A stretch of DNA of 64,000 nucleotides. Origin: Phenylobacterium deserti. GTDB taxonomy: Bacteria > Pseudomonadota > Alphaproteobacteria > Caulobacterales > Caulobacteraceae. The DNA lies in the NCBI RefSeq assembly GCF_003254705.1, contig NZ_QFYR01000001.1:992001-1056000 (forward strand). The letters run 5' to 3'. Of the stretch, positions 10,404 through 20,691 are shown piece after piece. A program made the translations under genes and the position numbers. Positions within the stretch are counted from its first letter, which is position 1, and each line of letters opens with the position of its first letter. The notes under the pieces are model-generated. The model saw only the letters and a list, made by a program, of their open reading frames with translations. It ran no database searches and had not been told where the DNA came from.

Positions 10404-11087
10404 TCAAGGCGCGAGCCTGTAGCCGCCGGCTTCGGTGAGCAGCAGTCGCGCGTTGGCGGGGTCGGACTCGATCTTCTGGCGCAGGCGGTAGACGTGGGTC
10501 TCCAGCGTGTGCGTGGTCACCCCGGCGTTGTAGCCCCACACCTCGGCCAGCAGCTCCTCACGCGACACGGGCTTCTCGCCCGCGCGGTAGAGGTACTTGA
10601 GGATGTTGGTCTCTTTCTCGGTCAGGCGGATCTTCCGCTGCTGGCCGTCGACCAGGATCTTGTTGGCCGGGCGGAATTCGTAGGCGCCCAGGCGGAACAC
10701 CGCGCCTTCCGAATGCTCGTGGCTGCGCAGCTGGGCGCGGATGCGAGCCAGCAGCACGGCGAACTTGTAGGGCTTGGTGACGTAGTCGTTGGCCCCGGAT
10801 TCCAGCCCGCGAATGGTGTCTTCGTCGGCCGAGGCGGCGGTGAGCATGATGACGGGGGCGGCCACGCCGGCCCGGCGCATCTCCTGACAGGCGTCGCGCC
10901 CGTCCATGTCGGGCAGGTCCACGTCCAGCAGCACGAGGTCGGGACGATGTTCCTGCGCCAGGCGGACGCCCTCGCGGGCGGTCCCCGCCTCGACGGTCCG
11001 GAAGTCTTCGGTTTGGAGCTGCTCCGCGACTGCGCCGCGCAGGTCCGCGTCATCGTCGACGATGAGTAGGGTCTTGCGTTGAGCCAT
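10404..11087 (-). CDS. cenR: OmpR/PhoB-type response regulator, probable CenR
   Basis: About 227 residues. Receiver domain (about 1-120) with acidic pocket VDDDADL, phospho-acceptor Asp in LLLDVDLPDMDG, switch Thr in MLTA and Lys in VTKPYKF; C-terminal winged-helix domain ending THTLETHVYRLRQKIE. The ATG at 11087 is used; a slightly longer start (MFHR) is less likely. Position near lolA, xthA, ntrZ and parAB, and what I recall of the sequence, match CenR, the essential Caulobacter regulator of envelope integrity paired with histidine kinase CenK (established knowledge). The name is by context and recall, not by alignment. No kinase gene is adjacent. Confidence 0.8.
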   Translation of the reverse strand: MAQRKTLLIVDDDADLRGAVAEQLQTEDFRTVEAGTAREGVRLAQEHRPDLVLLDVDLPDMDGRDACQEMRRAGVAAPVIMLTAASADEDTIRGLESGANDYVTKPYKFAVLLARIRAQLRSHEHSEGAVFRLGAYEFRPANKILVDGQQRKIRLTEKETNILKYLYRAGEKPVSREELLAEVWGYNAGVTTHTLETHVYRLRQKIESDPANARLLLTEAGGYRLAP

Positions 11088-11144
11088 GCGGTGAAACATG
11101 CACCGTATTGCCGCCCGAGGGCAAAAAAGTTTTCAGGAGCCGCC

Positions 11145-11648
11145 GTGAACTTCACCGCCACCGCTGACGGCCTGCTCGACATCGGGGAGCGCAAGGTGCG
11201 CTGCGCCCTGGGCCCGGCGGGCGTGGTTCCGGCCGATCAGAAGCGCGAAGGCGACGGCGCCTCGCCGGCCGGCGTGTGGCCGATCCGCCGGGTGCTTTGG
11301 CGACCCGACCGAAGCCCGCCACCCCAGACCGCCATTCCGGTCGAGGCGATCTCGGAGCATGACGGCTGGTGTGATGCGGCGGACGATCCGAACTACAACC
11401 GCCCTGTGACCCTGCCCTACTCGGCCAGCGCCGAGCGGCTCTGGCGGGACGATCACGTCTACGACCTCATCGTGGTGCTGGGGCACAACGACGATCCGCC
11501 CGAGGCGGGCATGGGCTCGGCGATCTTCCTGCACGTCGCCCGGGAGAACTACACGCCGACCGAAGGCTGCGTGGCGGTCGCTCGGGAGGACCTCGAGGAG
11601 CTGCTCCGTCACGCCAAGCCGGGCGATGCGGTGGAGATCCGCGGCTAG
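11145..11648 (+). CDS. L,D-transpeptidase (YkuD-fold) family protein
   Basis: About 167 residues, starting at the GTG at 11145 with CAGGAG just upstream. It contains VLGHNDDP, IFLHVAR and TPTEGCVAVA, the His and Cys signature of YkuD-fold transpeptidases (usual form HGxxxxxxGCVR); the catalytic Cys lies in EGCVAV. No clear signal peptide is seen, which is unusual for an enzyme acting on peptidoglycan; export by another route or an internal start error is possible. It is transcribed divergently from cenR and converges with the YggS gene (4-base overlap). Confidence 0.85.
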   Translation: MNFTATADGLLDIGERKVRCALGPAGVVPADQKREGDGASPAGVWPIRRVLWRPDRSPPPQTAIPVEAISEHDGWCDAADDPNYNRPVTLPYSASAERLWRDDHVYDLIVVLGHNDDPPEAGMGSAIFLHVARENYTPTEGCVAVAREDLEELLRHAKPGDAVEIRG

Positions 11649-12313
11649 GCGCGCTCGCCGAACACCGCCGAGCCGACGCGGACGCTGGTGGCCCCGAAGC
11701 GCACGGCGGTCTCGAAGTCGGCGCTCATACCCATGGACAGCTTCGACAGTCCGTTCCGCTCGGCGATCTTGCCCAGCAGGGCGAAATGCGGACCCGGCGG
11801 CTGGCCTGCCGGCGGGATGCACATCAGCCCCTCCGGCTCCAGGCCGTAGGTCTTGCGGCAAGCGGCGATGAAGGCGTCGGCGTCGGCAGGTATGATCCCC
11901 GCCTTCTGCGGCTCCTCTCCGGTGTTCACCTGGACATAGAGGCGCGGACGGCGGCCCTGCTTCTGGATCTCGTCGGCCAGGGCGCGGGCGAGCTTTTCGC
12001 GGTCCAGGGTCTCCACAACGTCGAAGAAGGCGACCGCCTCGCGGGCCTTGTTGCTCTGCAAGGGACCGATCAGCCGCAGCTCCAGGCCGTTCGCCTTGCC
12101 TTCCCAGCGGGACATGGCTTCCTGCACCCGGTTCTCTCCGAAGACGGTCTGGCCGGCGGCAAGCACGGGCTCGATCGCCTCCCACGGCTGGGTCTTGGAG
12201 ACCGCCACCAGGGCGACGGAAGACGGATCGCGGCCGCAGGCTTGCGCCGCGCGGGCGATCCGGGCCACCACGTCTTGGTAGGCGGCGGCAGGATCTTGAG
12301 GAGAGACGGCCAT
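11645..12313 (-). CDS. yggS: YggS/PLPBP family pyridoxal-phosphate homeostasis protein
   Basis: About 222 residues from ATG 12313. Alanine-racemase-like N-terminal TIM-barrel fold that binds PLP without known catalysis and affects vitamin B6 and amino-acid balance. Seen: VALVAVSKTQP with the PLP-binding Lys, FGENRVQEA, LIGPLQSNKAREAV, LYVQVNTGEEPQKAG and LSMGMSADFETAV, ending with the family signature GATSVRVGSAVFGER. Length is standard. It is divergent from the ThiE-like gene with about 20 bases between starts. Confidence 0.93.
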   Translation of the reverse strand: MAVSPQDPAAAYQDVVARIARAAQACGRDPSSVALVAVSKTQPWEAIEPVLAAGQTVFGENRVQEAMSRWEGKANGLELRLIGPLQSNKAREAVAFFDVVETLDREKLARALADEIQKQGRRPRLYVQVNTGEEPQKAGIIPADADAFIAACRKTYGLEPEGLMCIPPAGQPPGPHFALLGKIAERNGLSKLSMGMSADFETAVRFGATSVRVGSAVFGERA

Positions 12314-12332
12314 TTCGGAGGGCTTCTGGACC

Positions 12333-12926
12333 TTGCAGAGGACGGCTGCGCTCTTAAAGCGCCCGCCCGCCATCCGGAAGGCCTTGCCGCGCCTGCTGCT
12401 GTTCACCGATCCGGTGCGCACGCCAGATCCCCTCGCCGCGGCCGACACGCTTCCGTCAGGCGCGGGCGTGGTGTTTCGGGCTTTCGGCGATCCCGATGCG
12501 CTGAACGTCGCTCGCCGCCTGCGGGAGCTTGCTTCAGCGCGCGGTCTGGTCCTGCTGATCGGGGCCGATCACCGGCTGGCCTGGGACGTCGGGGCGGACG
12601 GCGTTCACCTGCCCGAGCGCCTGGCCCGGCGGGCGCGGGCGCTGAAGAGCGGCAGGCCGGGCTGGATCGTCACCACCGCCGCCCATTCCGAATGGGCGGC
12701 GCATCTGGCCGGCGGCTGGGGCGCGGACGCGGCGGTGGTGTCGGCGGTCTTTCCCTCACGCAGCCCAAGCGCGGGCGCGCCCATCGGGCCCGTACGGCTG
12801 GCTGCGATGGCGCGGCGCGTGCGCCTGCCGATCTATGCGTTGGGGGGCGTGAACAGCAAAACGGCCCGACGTCTGAAGGACGCGGGCCTGGCGGGCGTGG
12901 CGGCCGTCGACGGCCTTAGAACTTGA
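12333..12926 (+). CDS. ThiE/TenI-like thiamine phosphate synthase family protein
   Basis: About 197 residues, TTG start at 12333 with GGAGGG upstream (12317-12322). TIM-barrel of the thiamine phosphate synthase family: WDVGADGVHLPER corresponds to the usual GADGVHLGQ, and LPIYALGGVNSKTARRLKDAGLAGVAAVDGLR to the phosphate-binding C-terminus. The normal GQxD after VHL is missing, as in some TenI-like members, so catalysis of thiazole-pyrimidine coupling is doubtful. No other thi genes adjoin it. The C-terminal end overlaps ntrZ by 11 bases (convergent). Confidence 0.75.
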   Translation: MQRTAALLKRPPAIRKALPRLLLFTDPVRTPDPLAAADTLPSGAGVVFRAFGDPDALNVARRLRELASARGLVLLIGADHRLAWDVGADGVHLPERLARRARALKSGRPGWIVTTAAHSEWAAHLAGGWGADAAVVSAVFPSRSPSAGAPIGPVRLAAMARRVRLPIYALGGVNSKTARRLKDAGLAGVAAVDGLRT

Positions 12927-13302
12927 AGCTGGATTCCAGCCGAACGCGCGGCTGGCCCTCGTTCGGCGTGATCTTCTTCGGGCCCGGGCCGACCTGCTGG
13001 TCGCCAAGCGCCACGGCGCCGCCGACACGAAGCGACGGCGTGATGCGGTAGTAGGCGCCAGCCTGAATGTCGTTGAGGTTGGACGGGCGAGCGTCCGGCT
13101 GGTCGAGGTTCAGCGTCAGGCCCCAGCGGCCCTTACGAGCGTCCCACTTCACCGCGCCCTGGTTGGCGGTGGTCGCCTGTTCCGACTTCACGGTGAAGTC
13201 GACGCGCTTGCCCTTCGCGCCGTCAGCAGCCTGCGCAGCGCCGGCCGCCGCGCTCACAAGCGCGGCTGCAGCAAGCAGCACAGCAGTCCGACAACGCAGC
13301 AT
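12916..13302 (-). CDS. ntrZ: NtrZ-family periplasmic regulatory protein
   Basis: About 128 residues from ATG 13302. A signal peptide (AVLLAAAALVSAAAGAAQA) precedes a small mature domain with KGRWGLTLNLDQPD and PSLRVGGAVALGD segments and a terminal aromatic residue (SSFKF), giving a small beta-barrel-like pattern. In Caulobacter, NtrZ is a periplasmic inhibitor of the NtrY sensor kinase, and its gene lies close to cenR (established knowledge); the same neighbourhood is seen here. ntrYX itself is not in the window. Confidence 0.75.
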   Translation of the reverse strand: MLRCRTAVLLAAAALVSAAAGAAQAADGAKGKRVDFTVKSEQATTANQGAVKWDARKGRWGLTLNLDQPDARPSNLNDIQAGAYYRITPSLRVGGAVALGDQQVGPGPKKITPNEGQPRVRLESSFKF

Positions 13303-13570
13303 ACGCACTATATAGCCCCTAAGCCCCGCGATCACAGACCTGGGCGAACCCAAATCTGTAACGGTTGAGCTCGATTAGAGATGCCTCCGTCCACAGGTCA
13401 ACCGCCGCCGCGGCGGTTTGGCTCCCTGGTGGTCAGATCACCCTGAGTCTGTGGCGGCGAGGTCACGCGATTCCTGTTTGGCGTCCTTGCGGCCGTTGTT
13501 ATAGAGGGCGCGGCGCGGGGCGGCGCCGTGGCGCTCGCACGAGCGCGCGGAGAGATTCATTAGGAGACGG

Positions 13571-14047
13571 ATGCTTATGCCGTTTGTGCGCGGAGTTTGG
13601 ATGCGGCGCGTGTCGATGGGCGCCATGGCCCTGGCCGTCGTCGGCCTGAGCGCCTGCTCGGCCCCTCGCCTGCTGGGTGGCGGATCGAACCGCACCAGCT
13701 CGGCCGCCAACGTCCAGACCGGCATCGGCGTGAACGGCTATCTGTGGCGCGCCACGCTGGACACCCTGGCGTTCATGCCCCTGGCTTCCGCCGATCCGTA
13801 CGGCGGCGTGGTGATCACCGACTGGTACGTGAACCCGGAAAAGCCGGACGAGCGCTTCAAGTGCACCGTCTATATCCTGGACGCGCGCCTGCGCGCCGAT
13901 GGTCTGAACGTCGCGGTGTTCAAGCAGACCCGCGACGCCGGCGGCAACTGGGTGGACGCGCCGGCGGCCGCCCAGACCGAGACGGACATGGAAAACGCCA
14001 TCCTGACGCGGGCGCGCCAGCTTCGACTTTCGAACATCCGGGGCTAA
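13571..14047 (+). CDS. DUF3576 lipoprotein
   Basis: 158 residues with AGGAG four bases before the ATG at 13571 (an ATG two codons later is possible). A signal peptide with lipobox LSAC (about residues 26-29) predicts a lipid-anchored protein. The mature part begins with low-complexity Ser/Asn, then GVNGYLWRATLDTLAFMPLASADPYGG and VITDWYVNPEKPDERFKC, the conserved core of DUF3576. This family is common in alphaproteobacteria, often beside leuS-lptE, and has no known biochemical role; an envelope role is inferred. The 268-base upstream gap shows a 7-bp hairpin at 13401-13417 and a TTATAG -10-like element near 13500. Confidence 0.88.
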   Translation: MLMPFVRGVWMRRVSMGAMALAVVGLSACSAPRLLGGGSNRTSSAANVQTGIGVNGYLWRATLDTLAFMPLASADPYGGVVITDWYVNPEKPDERFKCTVYILDARLRADGLNVAVFKQTRDAGGNWVDAPAAAQTETDMENAILTRARQLRLSNIRG

Positions 14048-14135
14048 GACCAGCCCCACTCGTTCGTTCGTCGGCGCCTGATGCTTCAAGGCTGCTGACC
14101 GGTCCGCCACACCTGTCCTAAAGCCCAAAGAGCCT

Positions 14136-16718
14136 ATGGCCCGTTACAATCCCAAAGAGACCGAGCCCAAGTGGCGTGACGCCTGGGCGAGCGCCGACGC
14201 GTTCCGCGCCCGCGAAGACGCGTCCAAGCCCAAGTACTACGTGCTGGAGATGTTCCCTTATCCCTCGGGGCGTCTCCACATGGGTCACGTGCGCAACTAC
14301 GCGCTGGGCGACGTCATCGCGCGCTACAAGCGGGCGCGGGGCTTTTCGGTGCTGCACCCGATGGGCTGGGACGCCTTCGGCCTGCCGGCCGAGAACGCCG
14401 CCATGGAGCGCGGAGTCGAGCCCAAGGGCTGGACCTACGACAACATCGCCCGGATGCGGGCCGAGCTGAAGGAGCTGGGCCTGTCCATCGACTGGTCGCG
14501 CGAGTTCGCGACCTGCGACGTGGAATACTATGGCCAGCAGCAGGCCTGGTTCCTGGAGCTGTTCAAGCGCGGCCTGGTCTACCGTCGGGAAGCCACGGTG
14601 AACTGGGATCCCGTCGACCAGACCGTCCTGGCCAACGAGCAGGTGGTTGACGGCAAGGGCTGGCGCTCGGGCGCGGTGGTCGAGAAGCGCAAGCTCTCCC
14701 AGTGGTTCCTGCGCATCACCCAGTACGCCGACCAGCTGGTGGACGATCTGGCGCAGCTGGACCGTTGGCCGGAAAAGGTCCGGACCATGCAGGAAAACTG
14801 GATCGGCCGGTCCAAGGGCCTGCGCTTCCGATTCCACTTCGCCGGCGAGGCGCCGCAAGCGGCGGCCGATGGTATCGAGGTCTACACCACGCGTCCGGAC
14901 ACCCTGTTCGGGGCCTCCTTCGTCGGCATCGCGCCGGACCACCCGCTGGCCCAGGAGATCGCGGCGCGCGACCCCAAGGCCGCGGCCTTTATCGAAGAGT
15001 GCCGCAAGGGCGGCGCGTCCGAGGCCGAGATCGAGACGGCCGAGAAGCTGGGTTACGACACCGGGCTGAAGGTGAAGCACCCGTTCGATCCGAACTGGGA
15101 GCTGCCGGTCTGGATCGCGAACTTCATCCTGATGGACTACGGCACGGGCGCGATCTTCGCCTGCCCGGCCCACGACCAGCGAGACCTGGACTTCGCCCGC
15201 AAGTACGACTTGCCCGTGCGCCCTGTGGTGCTGCCGCCGGGCGAGGATCCGGCGAGCTACGACGTCGGGAGCGAGGCCTATGTGGGTCCCGGCACGATCT
15301 TCCGTTCGCAGTTTCTGGACGGGCTGGAGATCGAGCCGGCCAAGGAAGCGGCGATCGCCCGCATCGAGGCGCAGAACGACGGCCAGGGCGCGACGGTGTT
15401 CCGCCTGCGCGATTGGGGCGTCTCGCGCCAGCGCGGCTGGGGCTGCCCGATCCCGGTGATCCACTGCGGCAAGTGCGGCGTGGTCGGCGTGCCGCGCGAC
15501 CAGCTGCCGGTGGCGCTGCCCGACGACCTGGAGTTCGGCAAGCCGGGCAACGCGCTGGAGCGTCACCCGACCTTCAAGCACACCACCTGCCCGCAATGCG
15601 GCGCTGAGGCGAGCCGCGAGACCGACACGCTGGACACCTTCGTGGACAGCTCCTGGTACTTCGCACGCTTCGCCAACCCGAACGCGGCCGATCCAGTCGA
15701 CAAGGCGGCGGCCGACTACTGGATGAGCGTCGACCAGTACATCGGCGGCATCGAGCACGCCGTGCTGCACCTGCTGTACGCCCGCTTCGTCACCAAAGCG
15801 CTGGCGGACGAGGGCATGCTGAGCGTGCGCGAGCCGTTCGCCGGCCTGTTCACGCAGGGCATGGTCACCCACGAGACTTATCGGCGCGAAAACGGCGAGT
15901 GGCTGGAGCCCGGCGCGGTGGAGATCACCGCCACCGGCAACAAGCGCGAAGCCAAGATGGTGGACACCGGCGAGCTGGTGCGGATCGGCGACATCGAGAA
16001 GATGTCGAAGTCCAAGAAGAACACCGTGGCGCCCGGCGAGATCTTCGACGTTTACGGCGTGGACGCGGCCCGGCTGTTCGTGCTGTCCGACAGCCCGCCC
16101 GAGCGGGACGTCCAATGGACCAGCGGCGGCGTCCAAGGCGCCTGGCGCTTCGTCAACCGGGTTTGGGACGAGTTCGACAGCCAGCCGGCGGACGCCGGCG
16201 CTGCGGGTGAAACGGACGAGGCGGCCGACGCTTTGCGCCGCGCCACCCACAAGCTGGTCAAGCACGTGACGGAGGCGATCGAGAGCTTCCGCTTCAACTC
16301 CGGCATCGCGCGTCTCTACGAGTTCCTGAACACGCTGAAGGCGCATCCGGCGGAGGGCGCGAGCCCGGCCCTGCTGGCCGCGCGTCACGAGGCTCTGAGC
16401 GCCTTCGCTCGCCTGATCGCGCCCTTCACCCCGCACCTGGCCGAAGAGTGCTGGGCTCGGGTGGGCGGCGGCGGAATGCTGGTGGAAGCCGAGTGGCCGA
16501 CGTTCGATCCCGCCCTCACCGAGGACGCGGTCAAAGTCCTTCCGGTGCAGGTCAACGGCAAGCGCCGGGGCGAGATTTCGGCCCCTGCGGGCGCCGAGCC
16601 AGCCGAGGTGGAGAAGATGGTGCTTGACGATCCGGAGATCGCACGGCGCCTTGAGGGCTTGACCATCCGGAAGGTGATCGTCGTGAAGGACCGCATTGTG
16701 AACATCGTGGCCGCCTGA
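14136..16718 (+). CDS. leuS: Leucine--tRNA ligase
   Basis: 860 residues, class I aminoacyl-tRNA synthetase that charges tRNA-Leu. Seen: the HIGH-type motif in [13 protein letters not shown] near residue 45-57, the large editing (CP1) insertion with [13 protein letters not shown] (about 250-262), [10 protein letters not shown] with zinc-type Cys pairs, the KMSKS loop in EKMSKSKKN near residue 620, and the anticodon-binding C-terminus. It is the first gene of a tight leuS-lptE-holA operon: lptE starts two bases after the leuS stop. Confidence 0.98.
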   Translation: MARYNPKETEPKWRDAWASADAFRAREDASKPKYYVLEMFPYPSGRLHMGHVRNYALGDVIARYKRARGFSVLHPMGWDAFGLPAENAAMERGVEPKGWTYDNIARMRAELKELGLSIDWSREFATCDVEYYGQQQAWFLELFKRGLVYRREATVNWDPVDQTVLANEQVVDGKGWRSGAVVEKRKLSQWFLRITQYADQLVDDLAQLDRWPEKVRTMQENWIGRSKGLRFRFHFAGEAPQAAADGIEVYTTRPDTLFGASFVGIAPDHPLAQEIAARDPKAAAFIEECRKGGASEAEIETAEKLGYDTGLKVKHPFDPNWELPVWIANFILMDYGTGAIFACPAHDQRDLDFARKYDLPVRPVVLPPGEDPASYDVGSEAYVGPGTIFRSQFLDGLEIEPAKEAAIARIEAQNDGQGATVFRLRDWGVSRQRGWGCPIPVIHCGKCGVVGVPRDQLPVALPDDLEFGKPGNALERHPTFKHTTCPQCGAEASRETDTLDTFVDSSWYFARFANPNAADPVDKAAADYWMSVDQYIGGIEHAVLHLLYARFVTKALADEGMLSVREPFAGLFTQGMVTHETYRRENGEWLEPGAVEITATGNKREAKMVDTGELVRIGDIEKMSKSKKNTVAPGEIFDVYGVDAARLFVLSDSPPERDVQWTSGGVQGAWRFVNRVWDEFDSQPADAGAAGETDEAADALRRATHKLVKHVTEAIESFRFNSGIARLYEFLNTLKAHPAEGASPALLAARHEALSAFARLIAPFTPHLAEECWARVGGGGMLVEAEWPTFDPALTEDAVKVLPVQVNGKRRGEISAPAGAEPAEVEKMVLDDPEIARRLEGLTIRKVIVVKDRIVNIVAA

Positions 16719-16720
16719 CG

Positions 16721-17230
16721 ATGCGCAGCCGTCTTGCTCTCGCCCTGGCGCTGGTGGTCGGCGCGGCCGGTCTGGCCGGCTGCGGATTCACGCCGCTCTA
16801 CGGGCAGCCGGGGGTGACCTCAAACCTAGCGGCGATCGACGTGGTGGCGCCGGAAGGCCGCACCGGGTTCCTGATCCGCCAGCATCTGGACGACGCCCTG
16901 GGCCGCAATCGCGCCGGGCCCGCCACCTACCGCATGGAGCTGGGTCTCGGCGAGGCGCGCTATCCTCGCGGCATCCGCGTCGACAACGTGGCGACCCGCT
17001 ACGAGTACGTGCTGGAAGCCAACTACGCCCTGTTCAGCACGGCCACCAACGCCGTGGCCAAGCGGGGGCAGGTGCGGGTCGAGCTGACCTACGACTCGGC
17101 CGACCAGCCCTACGCCTCCATCGCAGCCCAGCAGGACGCCCAGGACCGCGCCGCGGCCGAAGCGGCCCGCCGGATCCAGATGGAGCTGGCGGTATGGCTC
17201 GCCAACGGGGCCACGCCCGCCCGGAGCTGA
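16721..17230 (+). CDS. lptE: LPS-assembly lipoprotein LptE
   Basis: 169 residues. A signal peptide ends in lipobox LAGC, followed at once by GFTPLYG, the hallmark of LptE, which plugs the LptD barrel and helps place lipopolysaccharide in the outer leaflet. The rest shows beta strands including YRMELGLGEARY and YEYVLEANYALF. Its place between leuS and holA is the standard arrangement in many Gram-negative bacteria. Translation is probably coupled to leuS and holA (gaps of 2 and 4 bases). Confidence 0.93.
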   Translation: MRSRLALALALVVGAAGLAGCGFTPLYGQPGVTSNLAAIDVVAPEGRTGFLIRQHLDDALGRNRAGPATYRMELGLGEARYPRGIRVDNVATRYEYVLEANYALFSTATNAVAKRGQVRVELTYDSADQPYASIAAQQDAQDRAAAEAARRIQMELAVWLANGATPARS

Positions 17231-17234
17231 CGGC

Positions 17235-18287
17235 GTGATCCTCAGCAAGCGCCCTGACATCGAGCGGTTCCTGAAGGCGCCGGAGCCGGGTGTTCGCGCC
17301 GCGCTGATCTATGGCCGGGACATGGGCGTGGTCCGCGACCGCGCCAACCAGCTGGCCGGCAAGGTGGTGGACCGGCCGGACGATCCCTTCGACGTGGCCC
17401 AGCTGACGGACGGCGACCTGGCCGACGACGGCGGACGGCTGGAGGGCGAGCTTGCATCCCAGTCGCTGATGGGCGGCCGGCGGCTGGTGCGCCTGCGGTT
17501 CGCCACCGAAAAGGGCGCGCTCGACAAGCTGGCGGCCGAGGCGCTGGAGCGTCACGCCAAGGGTGAGCTCAACCCCGACGCCTTTCTGCTCGTGGAAGCG
17601 GGCGCGCTGGGCCGTGAGAGCACCTTGCGCAAGGTCGCTGAGAAGGCCGGCGGCTGCGTGGTCATCCCCTGCTATGAGGATGAGCCGGGGGACGTGGCGC
17701 GGCTGGTGCGCGAGACCTTGGCGCAGGACCAGGTGTCGCTGAACAGCGATGCGCTCGCCATGTTCGTGGCCCGCATGCCCAAGGAGCGGGGCGTAGCGCG
17801 GCAGGAGATCGAGCGGCTGGCCCTGTTCCTGGGTCCGGGCAGCGGGATCAACGCGACGCCGGCGGACCTGGAGCAATTCCTGGGCGTTGAGCCGGAGGCC
17901 TCCTTGTCGGACGCGGCGGCCGATGCGTTCGGCGGCCGGTTGGCCGAGGCCCAATCCGGCATCCGGCGTGCACGCCAAGAGGGCGAGCCGGGCCCCGCGG
18001 CGGTGCGCGCGATCGGCAACTACCTGGGCCGCCTGCGGCGGACCCTGACGCTGGCCAAGAGCGGCGCGGGACTGCAGGAGGCCGCCAAGGCGTCCGGCGT
18101 GTTCTGGAAGCAGGAGCGCGAGTTCCTGCGGCAAGCGCGCGCCTGGACTCTGGAAGAGCTGGACCGGATCCAGCCCGAGGTGCTGGCCGCCGACAAGGCC
18201 TGCAAGACCGCCGGCAGCCCCGACCACCTGATCGCCGAGCGCCTCGCACTGACCATCGCAGGACGTGCGAGGCGGCTGGGGCTCTAG
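17235..18287 (+). CDS. holA: DNA polymerase III delta subunit
   Basis: 350 residues starting at GTG 17235. The delta subunit opens the beta sliding clamp in the clamp loader. Seen: N-terminal IERFLKAPEPGVRAALIYGRDMGVVRDRA, the form typical of alphaproteobacterial HolA, GGRRLVRLRFATEKG, and C-terminal helices including DHLIAERLALTIAGRARRLGL. As usual for delta, no intact Walker A is present. Its stop overlaps the parB stop by 4 bases on the opposite strand. Confidence 0.93.
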   Translation: MILSKRPDIERFLKAPEPGVRAALIYGRDMGVVRDRANQLAGKVVDRPDDPFDVAQLTDGDLADDGGRLEGELASQSLMGGRRLVRLRFATEKGALDKLAAEALERHAKGELNPDAFLLVEAGALGRESTLRKVAEKAGGCVVIPCYEDEPGDVARLVRETLAQDQVSLNSDALAMFVARMPKERGVARQEIERLALFLGPGSGINATPADLEQFLGVEPEASLSDAAADAFGGRLAEAQSGIRRARQEGEPGPAAVRAIGNYLGRLRRTLTLAKSGAGLQEAAKASGVFWKQEREFLRQARAWTLEELDRIQPEVLAADKACKTAGSPDHLIAERLALTIAGRARRLGL

Positions 18288-19189
18288 GCCCGGGTCAGGC
18301 GGCGGCAGAGCTCGTCGAGCTGCTCGAGCGTAGCGTAGCGGATCCGCAGTTCGCCGACGCCGCCCCGATCGGCGATGTCGACGCTCATTCCCAGAACGTC
18401 CTCGAGGTCGGCTTCAAGGGCGGCGGTATCGGTGTCCTTGGAAGCCGCCTTGCGCGGGCCGGAGCTCTTCTTCGGGCCAGCCGCCTTGGCGCGCACCAGG
18501 GCTTCAGTGTCCCGGACCGACAGGCCGCGGCTCACCACCTGCTCGGCCACGGCTTCCTGGTCGTCGCAGGCCAGGATGGCGCGGGCGTGACCGGCCGTGA
18601 GGCGGCCACGCAGGACGTGATCCTGAACCTTTTCAGGAAGTTGCAGCAGCCGGATGGTGTTGGCCACGTGGCTGCGGCTCTTGCCCACTGAGGTGGCGGC
18701 CTGGTCCTGGGTGTAGCCGAAGCGGTTCATCAGCGCCCGGTAGGCTTGCGCCTCTTCCATGGCGTTGAGGTCTTCGCGCTGGACGTTCTCGACCACGGCG
18801 ATCTCGAACGCGCGATCGTCTGTTAGCTCGCGCACCAGGGCCGGGATGGAGGTCAGGCCTGCGCGTTGGGCGGCGCGCCAGCGGCGCTCGCCGGCGACGA
18901 TCTCGAACTCGCCCGGCGTCTTGGGCGAGGGGCGCAGCAGGATCGGCTGCAGAACACCTTTGTCGCGGATCGAGGTCTCGAGCTCTTCGATCTCGGCTTC
19001 CGAGAAGTGCTGGCGCGGCTGCTCCGGATTGCGGTGGATCAGCTCGATGGGAACTTCCTGGGCCCCCTGCCCGCGCGGCTGGGCGACCGGCGCGCCGCTT
19101 GCAGCAGCTTCCGGCGCGACCACCTCGGCGTCAGCCTCGCCCAGCAGGGCCGACAGACCCCGGCCCAATCCCCTGCGGTTTTCCGCCAT
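18284..19189 (-). CDS. parB: Chromosome partitioning protein ParB
   Basis: 301 residues. CTP-dependent DNA clamp that loads at parS, spreads, and is moved by ParA. Seen: N-terminal ParA-interacting RRGLGRGLSALLGE, CTPase segments RNPEQPRQHF and VAGERRWRAAQ (the GERR box), the helix-turn-helix with QDQAATSVGKSRSHVANTIRLLQLP, and a C-terminal dimerisation domain ending RYATLEQLDELCRRL. Three perfect parS sites lie within 8 kb. It follows parA by 9 bases in one operon. Confidence 0.97.
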   Translation of the reverse strand: MAENRRGLGRGLSALLGEADAEVVAPEAAASGAPVAQPRGQGAQEVPIELIHRNPEQPRQHFSEAEIEELETSIRDKGVLQPILLRPSPKTPGEFEIVAGERRWRAAQRAGLTSIPALVRELTDDRAFEIAVVENVQREDLNAMEEAQAYRALMNRFGYTQDQAATSVGKSRSHVANTIRLLQLPEKVQDHVLRGRLTAGHARAILACDDQEAVAEQVVSRGLSVRDTEALVRAKAAGPKKSSGPRKAASKDTDTAALEADLEDVLGMSVDIADRGGVGELRIRYATLEQLDELCRRLTRA

Positions 19190-19198
19190 CTCGTCCCC

Positions 19199-20006
<808 letters not shown>

Positions 20007-20023
<17 letters not shown>

Positions 20024-20687
20024 GGCCGAGCCTCCTTACACGCACAATCTGCCCCCGCGGGTCGCTGAGGGAGGGAAGCGTCTCCGCTTCGAAGTCCCAG
20101 GACCGCGCCGCCTCGTCCAGTTCGGACGCCACATCCTGGCCTTTCAGGAACAGTCCCTGGGCCCCGGCCTTGAAGTATGGCCGGGCATACCCGAGCAGCC
20201 GGGCCATCGGCGCACAAGCCCGCGCGGTGACGATGTCCACAGCAAGGTCGAGGTTTTCCGCACGTTCGTTGTGAACCGTCGCAGGGAGCCCCAACTGGCC
20301 GACCACTTCGGAAAGGAAGCGACAGCGCTTGGCCATGCTCTCGACCAGGTGGACGTGGAAGCCCTCACGACCCTTGCCCATGATCGCCAGAACAACGCCC
20401 GGCAGGCCGGCCCCCGCCCCGAGATCCGCCCAGCGCAGGGCCTCAGGGGCGAGCTTGAGCAGCTGGGCCGAGTCCCAGGCGTGGCGGTTCCAGTAGGTGG
20501 CGATGGTCGCCGGCCCAACGAGGTTCATCACCTCGTTCCACTCGGCCAGCACGTCGCGATACCGAGCGAGGTCGGCCATCACCGCCGGAGAGGCGCCGGT
20601 CTCGCGGGCGAAGTCGGCCTCGTCGAGGACGCCGATCATGACGCCCTGCCCTGTCGGCGGCGCGCTGTTGTCCTGGAGCTGGCTCAT
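20007..20687 (-). CDS. rsmG: 16S rRNA (guanine-527-N7) methyltransferase RsmG (GidB)
   Basis: About 226 residues from ATG 20687 (other in-frame starts at 20714 and 20612 are possible). SAM-dependent methyltransferase acting on 16S rRNA G527. Seen: MNLVGPATIATYWNRHAWDS, the SAM-binding glycine loop WADLGAGAGLPGVVLAI, and LVESMAKRCRFLSEVV. It sits in the conserved mnmG-rsmG-parA-parB order, 4 bases after the mnmG stop. Confidence 0.95.
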
Positions 20688-20691
20688 AGAG

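Noticed and set aside
14118..16436. 772-residue minus-strand frame opposite leuS
   Set aside because: Antisense shadow with poly-R/A/V/G composition; leuS is complete.
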